A stretch of DNA of 64,000 bases from positions 30,908-94,907 of the forward strand of contig NZ_JANUCT010000012.1 of NCBI RefSeq assembly GCF_024808875.1. Reading direction: 5' to 3'. This DNA comes from Methylohalomonas lacus (lineage in GTDB: Bacteria; Pseudomonadota; Gammaproteobacteria; Methylohalomonadales; Methylohalomonadaceae). The position numbers were made by a program, and so were the translations under genes. The notes beneath the pieces are model-generated. The model made no database searches. It saw only the letters and a program-made list of their open reading frames with translations, and was not told the origin of the DNA. The stretch's first letter is position 1. Each line of letters begins with the position of its first letter. Positions 26,512 to 36,327 of this stretch are shown here, piece by piece.

Positions 26512-27228
26512 ATGCGCTCTGATCCGGTAATCAAAGCGGCGATATCTGATATGGAGGCCTTGTCCGAAAAGGCCAATAAAATCAGCCTTATATCAGGCGA
26601 ACACGACCGTTTGCCCGAGTTCTCTCCGGGTTCGAATATTGAGGTCAGTATTCCTGCGCGACCGGGCGATGAGCCAAGGCCATTCAGCATAACAAGTGAT
26701 GCCAGGGATGCCAGTCATTATCAACTAGTTGTGGTTGATAATCAGGATGACCATACGAGCAAGAATTCCTGGCTGATCAGGAAAGCCCGGCTGGGTGACA
26801 GGCTTGATATTTCAATGCCTAGATGCGGTATGACATTTGATGATAATGAAGTCGCCTATTTTATTGCAGGCGGCTCAGGGGTGACTGCTTTTCTGTCACA
26901 TTTCAACACGGTTGATATTGTTAGCAAGCAATATCAGCTTTTTCATATCGTAAACAGTGAAAGCGACGGTTCTTCGATTATTGATGGAAATTTAAGCAGT
27001 CATATCGATATAGATCTGATTGTGTTTCCTGAGAATCCCGCCTTCAAGGTCAAGGCGGTTCTAAAAGGAAAGGATAGGAGCAAGCCGGTTTACGTGGCAG
27101 GGCCCACAAGTCTTATTACTGCTGTTTATCATGCCGCACTTGAGCTTGGCTGGACGGAAGACAAAATCAATTGGGACAGATACGCATTACCGGACAATCC
27201 TGCGGAGGTTGAAGCTTCAACCATGTAA
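26512..27228 (+). CDS. short FNR-like flavin oxidoreductase without 2Fe-2S domain
   Basis: The 238-residue protein has an FAD-binding barrel with the RPFSIT motif (about residues 56-61) and an NAD-binding domain with AGGSGVTAFLSH (about 122-133) and VAGPTSLITAV. It resembles the reductase half of class IA oxygenase reductases such as vanillate demethylase reductase and DmmC. It lacks the C-terminal plant-type ferredoxin, which would carry CxxxxCxxC, and is about 80 residues shorter. It starts 19 bases after the GcvT-like stop and is probably cotranscribed. It may move electrons between NAD(P)H and a partner still to be found. Confidence 0.7.
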   Translation: MRSDPVIKAAISDMEALSEKANKISLISGEHDRLPEFSPGSNIEVSIPARPGDEPRPFSITSDARDASHYQLVVVDNQDDHTSKNSWLIRKARLGDRLDISMPRCGMTFDDNEVAYFIAGGSGVTAFLSHFNTVDIVSKQYQLFHIVNSESDGSSIIDGNLSSHIDIDLIVFPENPAFKVKAVLKGKDRSKPVYVAGPTSLITAVYHAALELGWTEDKINWDRYALPDNPAEVEASTM

Positions 27229-27325
27229 TTTATTCAATAAGGTTAAAGTACATTAGGTATGTTTGCCTGAGTTTGAATATCTGAAAATCATAAAGCTGAG
27301 CATTTAGCTAAGTTGCTATATTTAA

Positions 27326-29542
<2,217 letters not shown>

Positions 29543-29674
29543 TTGGTCACCAGACTCTGTCCTCCCGGCACATTGTATTAATGTGTCGGGAGGCATGAGT
29601 TTGTTGCTTCCCTGAATATTGCTGAGCAGATTTTATCAACATAATAAATATTCCATGATGAGTCAGATCATCTT

Positions 29675-31831
29675 ATGATCGAGCCAGAACATAATTCTGA
29701 AGAAGTCACACGAGTCCTGTTCCAGGATTTCCCGGAATGGATGGTGGTTTCTTTCTATATCGTGGCTTTCGCCGCGATAGCTGTTTTCCTGTACGGCTGT
29801 TACGTTCAGATCAGAAAATATCGCCGTGGCGCATCCGTAAACATAAAGGATATAGGCCATGGCATAGCCGATATGGTCAAGTCCATGCTTGCCCATAAAA
29901 CGCTAAAAAGGCGCGACAAGGCTGCCGGGCATGCGCATGCACTGATCTTTTTCGGCTTTGCCCTGTTGTTCATCGGCACGTCGATTATCACGCTGGATTA
30001 TGATATTACCGGCCCATTGCTTGGATTGAACTTCTGGCATGGCAGCTTCTATTTGTGGTTTTCCCTGGTGCTGGATATTGCTGGCGTTGCCTTGATCGGC
30101 GGTCTTTTATATATGATGTACCGCAGAAAATGGCTGGCTTTGCCCAAGCTGGATTATGCCCGGCCTGACAGAAGTCCCGAAGACCCGGACTATGATCGTA
30201 ATTCGTATCGCCGTGAAGATTGGGCCTTTCTTTGGACTCTTATTATCATTGGCATAACCGGCTATGTTCTTGAGGCTGCGCGACTCGTGTGGCTTGCCGG
30301 TGATCCCACGGTATGGGATTACCGCTGGTGGTCGCCAGTCGGTACTGCACTGGCCTATGTGTTCCAGGGGCTGGGCATGTCTGCAGAAGGCGGTGAGGCA
30401 TTGCGTCTCTACAGCTGGTGGATACACGGTGTGCTGGCCCTGGCATTCATCGCCCTGATCCCCTTTACCAAGGTGAAGCACATTTTTACCGCCATGGGCT
30501 CGCTGGCATTGCGCGATCCGACACCATCATCGCGCTTACCGATGGTCGATCTGGAGGGTGACAAGATCGGCTATAACCGTATTACTGATTTCAGCTGGAA
30601 ACACCTGCTGCATCTCGATGCCTGTACAAAATGCGGCCGTTGTCACGAGGCCTGTCCGGCCAACGCGACCGGTTATCCGTTATCGCCACGCGACCTGGTG
30701 CTGTCCCTGCGCGAGTTTGCGGCAGACAAGCTGGAAAAAGGCAGTTTGCCGAAAGACGGCGACGCGCTTTCCGTACTGGGTGACGGCCCCAATCAGATCC
30801 GCAGCGAAACGCTCTGGGCCTGTCGCACCTGCTCCGCCTGTGTCGAAATCTGTCCGGTCGGTATCGAGCATGTCCCCATGATTACCGAGATGCGTCGCCA
30901 GCTGGTCGAGCAGGGTGATATGGAGCCCACGGTGCAGACGGCCCTGCAGCAAATCCAGAAAAAGGGCAATTCGTTTGGCGAGAACAAGCGCAAGCGGCCG
31001 GCCTGGACCAAGAAGCTGGACTTCGAGATCAAGGATGCCCGCAAGGAGCCGGTCGATATCCTCTGGTTTGTTGGCGATTACGCATCCTTTGATCCGCGTT
31101 ATCAGAAGGTCTCTCAGGCATTTGCAAAAATCCTGAATGCCGCAGGCATTGATTTTGGCATCCTGTTTGAGGCCGAGATGACTGCCGGCAATGATGTACG
31201 CCGTGTCGGCGAGGAGGGGCTCTATCAGCATCTCGCCGAGTCGAATATCGAGACTCTGGAGGCCTGCGATTTTCAGCGTGTGGTAACGACCGATCCGCAT
31301 TCATTCAATACGTTGAAGAATGAGTATCCCGAATTCGGTGGCAAATACAATGTGCAGCATGCCAGCACTCTGATTCGCAAGATGTTGAATAGCCACGAAA
31401 TCAAGCTGAAGAAAAAGCTCAGCAATAATACCGTGACGTTCCATGACCCCTGCCATCTTGGTCGTTTGAACAAGGGCTACGATGCACCACGGGAGTCCAT
31501 CCAGATGCTGGGCGCCAACCTTGTCGAGATGAAGCGCTCGCGCGACAACTCGTTCTGCTGTGGCGCCGGCGGCGGCCGGATATGGACGCCCGATCCGGTC
31601 GATCATGAAAAGCCTTCTGAAAACCGCATGCGCGAGGCGGCCGAGATCGAGGGACTGGACACCTTCGTGGTGAGTTGCCCCAAATGCATGAACATGTTCG
31701 AGGACTCGGTCAAGTCAACCGGGAACGAGAAGAATATCAAGGTGCGTGAGGTTATCGAACTGGTGGCCGAGTGCATGGGACTTGACGATGCCCCGGAACC
31801 GGCTGATGAAAAGTCAACCGCCGAGGCATGA
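29675..31831 (+). CDS. membrane haem/Fe-S oxidoreductase, DgcB/EMO-like (putative ETF:quinone route)
   Basis: The 718-residue protein has a NarI-like cytochrome b domain with five to six membrane segments (residues about 20-275, with HAHALIFFGF, WHGSFYLWF and SWWIHGVLA as haem-ligand candidates). Two 4Fe-4S motifs follow, CTKCGRCHEACP and CRTCSACVEICP. Two CCG-type domains complete it, ending in FHDPCHLGR/FCCGAGGG and SCPKCMNMF. Relatives are DgcB of dimethylglycine catabolism and the EMO proteins proposed to pass electrons from ETF to quinone. Lying between tmd and etfBA, it probably returns Tmd electrons to the respiratory chain. No conventional ETF-QO is present in the window. Confidence 0.82.
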   Translation: MIEPEHNSEEVTRVLFQDFPEWMVVSFYIVAFAAIAVFLYGCYVQIRKYRRGASVNIKDIGHGIADMVKSMLAHKTLKRRDKAAGHAHALIFFGFALLFIGTSIITLDYDITGPLLGLNFWHGSFYLWFSLVLDIAGVALIGGLLYMMYRRKWLALPKLDYARPDRSPEDPDYDRNSYRREDWAFLWTLIIIGITGYVLEAARLVWLAGDPTVWDYRWWSPVGTALAYVFQGLGMSAEGGEALRLYSWWIHGVLALAFIALIPFTKVKHIFTAMGSLALRDPTPSSRLPMVDLEGDKIGYNRITDFSWKHLLHLDACTKCGRCHEACPANATGYPLSPRDLVLSLREFAADKLEKGSLPKDGDALSVLGDGPNQIRSETLWACRTCSACVEICPVGIEHVPMITEMRRQLVEQGDMEPTVQTALQQIQKKGNSFGENKRKRPAWTKKLDFEIKDARKEPVDILWFVGDYASFDPRYQKVSQAFAKILNAAGIDFGILFEAEMTAGNDVRRVGEEGLYQHLAESNIETLEACDFQRVVTTDPHSFNTLKNEYPEFGGKYNVQHASTLIRKMLNSHEIKLKKKLSNNTVTFHDPCHLGRLNKGYDAPRESIQMLGANLVEMKRSRDNSFCCGAGGGRIWTPDPVDHEKPSENRMREAAEIEGLDTFVVSCPKCMNMFEDSVKSTGNEKNIKVREVIELVAECMGLDDAPEPADEKSTAEA

Positions 31832-31862
31832 GGCGTCGATTGTGCAGATCCGGATTTGATTG

Positions 31863-33308
31863 ATGATTCCTGCTGAGACGCAAGCGAACAACGCTCACGC
31901 AGCCGCGCCGGCAACGCAGCGGCCTTCGTTGCCGCAATTGCTTGAACAGGCCCGGGAGACCGGTGACATCTACCTGGCCGCGGCGTTGTATCCCTTTGCC
32001 GGCAATGCCGAGCGTCGGGCACTTGAGGATCTGCTGTTTGCCAGTACCAAACAAAAACGCCAGTTTGCCGGTGCTCCATACACACCGGCGCCGCTACTCG
32101 GTCGACTGGCGGAGATCACGACTGAAACCAAGTTACTGGCCCGTATCGCCCGGCATCCGGCGGTAACGGCGGAGACGTTGGCGTACATCGTTGACAAGGA
32201 CCAGTCAGAGGCTGTACTGGCCGCTGTTGCCGCCCATCAGCGGGCCCCCATGGATTTGCTGGATACGCTGGACTGGCAGGATTCCGTGGCAGTACAGAAA
32301 GGCCTGGCCGGCAATTTGAATACGAGCACCCGGACCCTCAAGGCCATCGCTGCCGAGGCGCCGCTTGAAGTGCTGAAGGAAATTGCCAAGAACCCCAACG
32401 CCGATGCCGAATTGTTGACGGATCTTTGGTCACGGGGCGACGAATATCTCCGCGCCGAAGTTGCTGCCAACGAGCAATGCACGGAGTCGATCAGGACAGC
32501 GGCAGAGACCTTAGATTCAGAGCTGGTGCGCCGGATGCTGGCTGCGAACCCGGCCGCATCCGTGGAACAGTTGTTGCGGCTGCTGAATGACCCGGCGGCT
32601 GCGGTCCGGGCGGCCGCAGTCCGTAATCTGCTGCTGCCGGCCGAGGATCTGCAGGACTATGCCGACGATCCTTCCCGGCAGGTTAGACGTACGGAAGCCC
32701 AGCGAACGGGTCTGGCCGACTCGATGCTCGAACACCTGGCCGAAGATGAAGATCACTGGGTGCGTCGCTGGGTGGCCCGCAACAGCAGCACGCCCGAGCT
32801 TATTCTGCGGTCTCTGGCACAGGATGAGGTCGCCGAGGTCAGACGGGCTGTTGTTCGCAATCCGATGTGCCCGGCCGATCTGGTGGCGACACTGGCCCGG
32901 GACCCGGACAGTTGGGTCCGCGCCGGGGTTGCATTCCGCAAGGATGTCAGTGAGGCAATCCTGCTGGAACTGGCAGATGAGGAAGATCCCGACATCCTGA
33001 CGGGCGTCGGCCAGAATTCGGCCGCCCCCCTGGCAATCCTTCACAGGATTGCCAGTCACCGGGACAAGGATATCCGCCGCGCGGTGATTCTCAACCAGCA
33101 GGCACCACGGGAAGTGGTCCAGCCCTTGCTCGATGATCCGTATCCGCTGAACCGTGCCATGCTGGTCAAGCACCCGGCGTTGACATCAGCGGATTTGAGT
33201 CAGCTCGCCGATGACCCGGAGCCACAGGTCCGTTTCATGGCGGTACAGTCAATTATCAGGTCATCCGGTCAGGACCGTGCGGCAGATGCAAAAACGCGTA
33301 ATCATTAA
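31863..33308 (+). CDS. LRV/HEAT-like repeat protein
   Basis: The start is taken at ATG 31863. The 481-residue soluble protein consists, from about residue 80 on, of roughly fifteen 24-residue helical repeats. A recurring pattern is 'a-L-A-x-D-x-x-x-x-V-R-x-x-V-A-x-N-P', as in LAEDEDHWVRRWVARNSS and LARDPDSWVRAGVAFRKD. This matches leucine-rich-repeat-variant (LRV) proteins, first described in Azotobacter with an Fe-S domain; no cysteine cluster is seen here. It lies between the membrane Fe-S protein and etfB (18-base gap) and is evidently in the same operon. A scaffolding or maturation role in the ETF/Fe-S complex is my inference. Confidence 0.75.
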   Translation: MIPAETQANNAHAAAPATQRPSLPQLLEQARETGDIYLAAALYPFAGNAERRALEDLLFASTKQKRQFAGAPYTPAPLLGRLAEITTETKLLARIARHPAVTAETLAYIVDKDQSEAVLAAVAAHQRAPMDLLDTLDWQDSVAVQKGLAGNLNTSTRTLKAIAAEAPLEVLKEIAKNPNADAELLTDLWSRGDEYLRAEVAANEQCTESIRTAAETLDSELVRRMLAANPAASVEQLLRLLNDPAAAVRAAAVRNLLLPAEDLQDYADDPSRQVRRTEAQRTGLADSMLEHLAEDEDHWVRRWVARNSSTPELILRSLAQDEVAEVRRAVVRNPMCPADLVATLARDPDSWVRAGVAFRKDVSEAILLELADEEDPDILTGVGQNSAAPLAILHRIASHRDKDIRRAVILNQQAPREVVQPLLDDPYPLNRAMLVKHPALTSADLSQLADDPEPQVRFMAVQSIIRSSGQDRAADAKTRNH

Positions 33309-33326
33309 TAAGCGGAGTAAAGCTGT

Positions 33327-34127
33327 ATGAAAATATTAGTAGCTGTTAAACAGATAGCTGCTCTCGACGAGGACTTTGAACTTCGTGAGGATGGCAAGGA
33401 TGTGGACCCGGATTATCTTGATTATGAGCTTAATGAATGGGACGACTACTCCTATGAAGAAGCGCTCAGAATCATGGAAGCCGGCGGTGAAGGCGAGGTG
33501 GAGATTGTGCCGGTAACCGTAGGCCCGGACGAGGCCGATGATGGCCTGCGACGCTGTCTTGCAAAAGGCGGTGAACGCGGTATCCGGATCTGGGATGATG
33601 CGATCACAGGCTCAGACCCCAGTGCCATAGCCAGAATTCTGGTCAAGGTTATCGAGCGGGAACAGCCCGATATGGTTTTTGCCGGCACGCTGTCTTCAGA
33701 TCATTCCTTTGCCCAGACTGGTATGGCCATTGCCGCAGGCCTCGGCTGGCCCCATGCGGCAGTTGTGAATCACCTGGAATACAAGCCCGGCGATTCCTCT
33801 GCAGTCGTGCACCGGGAGCTGGAAGGGGGGCTGGAAGAAAAACTCTCCATTGATCTGCCAGCAGTGTTGACAATCCAGCTGGGTATAAACGATCCCCGAT
33901 ATGCCTCTCTACGTGGCATCAAGCAGGCAAAGAGCAAGGATATTGAAGTTCTATCGCATGGCGATCTTGGCTTGTCTGATGATGATGTCGGTGAAAAGGG
34001 CTCGTTATCTCGCGTCAGACGTATGGTCATACCCGAGAAGGGCCAGGCAGAAATGATCGAGGGAACAGCTGCCGAACAGGCAGAGCGTGTTGCCCAGATT
34101 GTCAAGGAATTGAAGGGAGCAGCCTAA
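33327..34127 (+). CDS. etfB: electron transfer flavoprotein beta subunit
   Basis: The 266-residue beta subunit closely resembles the ETF of Methylophilus that accepts electrons from trimethylamine dehydrogenase. It begins MKILVAVKQIAALDEDFELREDG (in two parts), has GTLSSDHSFAQTG and PAVLTIQLGINDPRYASLRGIKQA. The last contains the partner-recognition loop with its conserved Leu. The C-terminus RVRRMVIPEKGQAEMIEG holds the AMP region. It is followed by etfA with a single base between stop and start, so synthesis is coupled. Confidence 0.95.
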   Translation: MKILVAVKQIAALDEDFELREDGKDVDPDYLDYELNEWDDYSYEEALRIMEAGGEGEVEIVPVTVGPDEADDGLRRCLAKGGERGIRIWDDAITGSDPSAIARILVKVIEREQPDMVFAGTLSSDHSFAQTGMAIAAGLGWPHAAVVNHLEYKPGDSSAVVHRELEGGLEEKLSIDLPAVLTIQLGINDPRYASLRGIKQAKSKDIEVLSHGDLGLSDDDVGEKGSLSRVRRMVIPEKGQAEMIEGTAAEQAERVAQIVKELKGAA

Positions 34128-34128
34128 A

Positions 34129-35091
34129 ATGAGTGGTATATTAGTTGTATCCGAACACCGCCAGGGTGAATTGACACCGTCCTCACTGGAGGTTATAGCG
34201 GCCGCCAGGCAACTGAAGGCGGAGAAAGAACAACCTCTGATGGTCGCCGTGCTGGCCAATAATCCTGATGATTATGCCAGTCAGGTTAACAGGGAAGGTG
34301 TAGATGAAATCATCAAGATTTCCACACCGGAAGAAGAATTCCAGGTAGATGCCTATGAAGCAGCGATTAACAGCCTGATTAATGAACGCGCTCCCTCGAT
34401 TGTCATGGTGCCACACAGTGTAGATGCCTGGGGTTATGCGCCAGTCGTGGCCGAGCGTGGCAAGTACGGCTTCGCCAGTGATGTCTTTGGCCTGCGTTAT
34501 GAAGGCGATGATTTGGTTGCCACAAGAGCGGCGTATGCTGAAAAAATTCATATGGAGCTCGAGTTCCCTGGTAAGGAAACTGTGCTGTTGACTGTGCGTG
34601 GCAATGTATTCAAGCCAGTCGAGGGAGAAGGCAGTGCCAAGGTAACGGATTTCGATTTTTCGGACGCCTCGCCACATACCCAGCATCTGGAATACATTGA
34701 GCCCGAGAGTGGTGGTGACGTTGATATCAGCCAGGCGGAATTCATGCTGTCAATCGGTCGCGGTATTGACGAAGAAGAGAATGTCGAGCAATTCCAGGAG
34801 CTGGCCGACATCATGGGCTTCACATTGGGCTGCTCCAGGCCGATAGCCGATAACGGCTGGCTGCCCAAGTTCCGTCAGGTCGGGCAGTCAGGCAAAACGG
34901 TGGCCAGCTGTAACGTCTATATTGCGCTGGGTATTTCCGGTTCAGTACAGCACATGGCAGGGATGAAGCATGTTCCTAATATCATTGCCATCAACAAGGA
35001 CCCGGAAGCCTCTATATTCAGTATTGCCCGCTATGGCGTAGTCGGTGATCTGTTCGAGGTAGCGGAGGAATTACGAAATCACTTTGAGTGA
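34129..35091 (+). CDS. etfA: electron transfer flavoprotein alpha subunit
   Basis: The 320-residue alpha subunit holds most of the FAD site: SIGRGIDEEENVEQFQELAD, SRPIADNGWLPKFRQVGQSGKTV and LGISGSVQHMAGMKHVPNIIAINKDPEASIF. The N-terminal half (PHSVDAWGYAPVVAERGKYGFASDVFG) forms domain I. It is very similar to the alpha chain of the Methylophilus ETF that pairs with trimethylamine dehydrogenase. It is the last gene of the tmd run; a strong terminator follows 23 bases after the stop. Confidence 0.95.
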   Translation: MSGILVVSEHRQGELTPSSLEVIAAARQLKAEKEQPLMVAVLANNPDDYASQVNREGVDEIIKISTPEEEFQVDAYEAAINSLINERAPSIVMVPHSVDAWGYAPVVAERGKYGFASDVFGLRYEGDDLVATRAAYAEKIHMELEFPGKETVLLTVRGNVFKPVEGEGSAKVTDFDFSDASPHTQHLEYIEPESGGDVDISQAEFMLSIGRGIDEEENVEQFQELADIMGFTLGCSRPIADNGWLPKFRQVGQSGKTVASCNVYIALGISGSVQHMAGMKHVPNIIAINKDPEASIFSIARYGVVGDLFEVAEELRNHFE

Positions 35092-35114
35092 GCTAGTAGT
35101 TCAATACGGCTGGG

Positions 35115-35144
35115 AAAAAGGGCTGCCAGATGCAGCCCTTTTTT
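35115..35144 (+). terminator. rho-independent terminator after etfA
   Basis: AAAAAGGGCTGC (35115-35126) pairs with GCAGCCCTTTTT (35132-35143) around a 5-base loop, running into Ts. It closes the tmd-etfBA transcript. Confidence 0.9.
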
Positions 35145-35212
35145 GATCCGTGCCCGGAAATATGTGTCCCCGTATTGTCCGAAGATATAACATAACTATT
35201 TGATATTAAATT

Positions 35213-35238
35213 AAAAAAAGGGCATCCGGTGGATGCCC
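35213..35238 (-). terminator. rho-independent terminator of the porin gene (minus strand)
   Basis: On the minus strand GGGCATCC-acc-GGATGCCC is followed by seven Ts. It lies 77 bases after the porin stop. A second stem, GCTGACTG/CAGTCAGC (about 35268-35297), lies between the stop and this terminator. Confidence 0.85.
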
Positions 35239-35314
35239 TGAATGACGCACAGCGAGTGGAAGGAGGGGGCTGACTGAAGCTTCCTTCCAGTCAGCGTTGT
35301 TGCACAAGATGGAC

Positions 35315-36109
35315 TTAGAAAGAGCGACTCACCGAGAAAACGACACGTTCTTCCATATTGTCTTCACCATAGAAGGCTGCGGTCTCCGCATCTTCATTGG
35401 TGTCATGATAACGAAGGTCAAAATTGAAGCCTTTCAGGGACTTGGTGAGACCCACGGACCAGTGGCTATAGCTATAACCATCGTCCAGGAAGCCAGGTGA
35501 AGCAAATGCACCGTTGGGTCCAGTGGCGCCATCGCCTTCGACATCAAGGTATCCGGCATAGCCGTCGATTCCAAACCCATGCGGCAAGCTGAATTCAACA
35601 CCAGTGCGGAAGTAGTGTCCGTTACCATCTTCCAGCGTGTAATCCGGGGACCAGGTATACCGGCCGTATAGGTTCGGGGTACCAGGCAGATCGGCGAATT
35701 GATGGCTCAGTGTCAGCCAGGTCTCGAACTGGTCGGTTTCAAGACCATTAAAGGTGTCATCGGAGCCGGGGAAGTGGAAATAAATAAGCATCAAATCGTA
35801 ATTGATCGGCCCGAGAGAATCAGCATAGCCGCCATAATAGTCCAGCTCGGCACTATAGTCGGCACCATTGATACTACTGCCCCAGACACCGGCGTAGAAA
35901 TTGTTGTAGGCCCAATCGAAAGAACCCTGAATAGCAGGATCCTCACCGGAAAATGAAATACCTCGAAAGACATAGTCCGTGGTCAGGGTCAAAGTGCTGC
36001 TGAAATTGGATGCGTCAAATGGACCACCATCCTCAGCGTGAGCGCTCTGTGTTGCAGCGATTAATGGCATCCCCATTGCCATTGCCGTAATAGCTAACTT
36101 TATCTTCAT
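35315..36109 (-). CDS. TorF family putative outer-membrane porin
   Basis: The 264-residue protein has a signal peptide (MKIKLAITAMAMGMPLIAATQSAHA) cleaved after AHA. The mature beta-barrel part is rich in aromatic alternation, with TDYVFRGISFSGEDPAIQGSFDW, the hallmark of the TorF/TIGR02001 family, and ends in the outer-membrane signature VFSVSRSF with C-terminal Phe. It would admit small solutes, plausibly methylated amines given its place after tmd-etfBA. Its promoter region (36110-36327) holds half-sites resembling the NarL-type boxes (TACCCCT on the minus strand at 36190-36196). Confidence 0.85.
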   Translation of the reverse strand: MKIKLAITAMAMGMPLIAATQSAHAEDGGPFDASNFSSTLTLTTDYVFRGISFSGEDPAIQGSFDWAYNNFYAGVWGSSINGADYSAELDYYGGYADSLGPINYDLMLIYFHFPGSDDTFNGLETDQFETWLTLSHQFADLPGTPNLYGRYTWSPDYTLEDGNGHYFRTGVEFSLPHGFGIDGYAGYLDVEGDGATGPNGAFASPGFLDDGYSYSHWSVGLTKSLKGFNFDLRYHDTNEDAETAAFYGEDNMEERVVFSVSRSF

Positions 36110-36327
36110 GAAGATTTCCTCCTCGAGTATTTTTCTGGAGAAGAGAACCTACTCGTAGGGGGTGTTGATCATTTTAATTCATTAAAGAAAGGGGTAGTCC
36201 GCTAACTTCATAAATTGGCAGCAATATCTAAAGTAGGCACTCTTCACGATGCCTATATTCAGATTTGCAGCTAAATCAGACAATCCCCAATGGGGGTTAT
36301 TACCTTGTAGGTAAGTCTATAGAGGGG

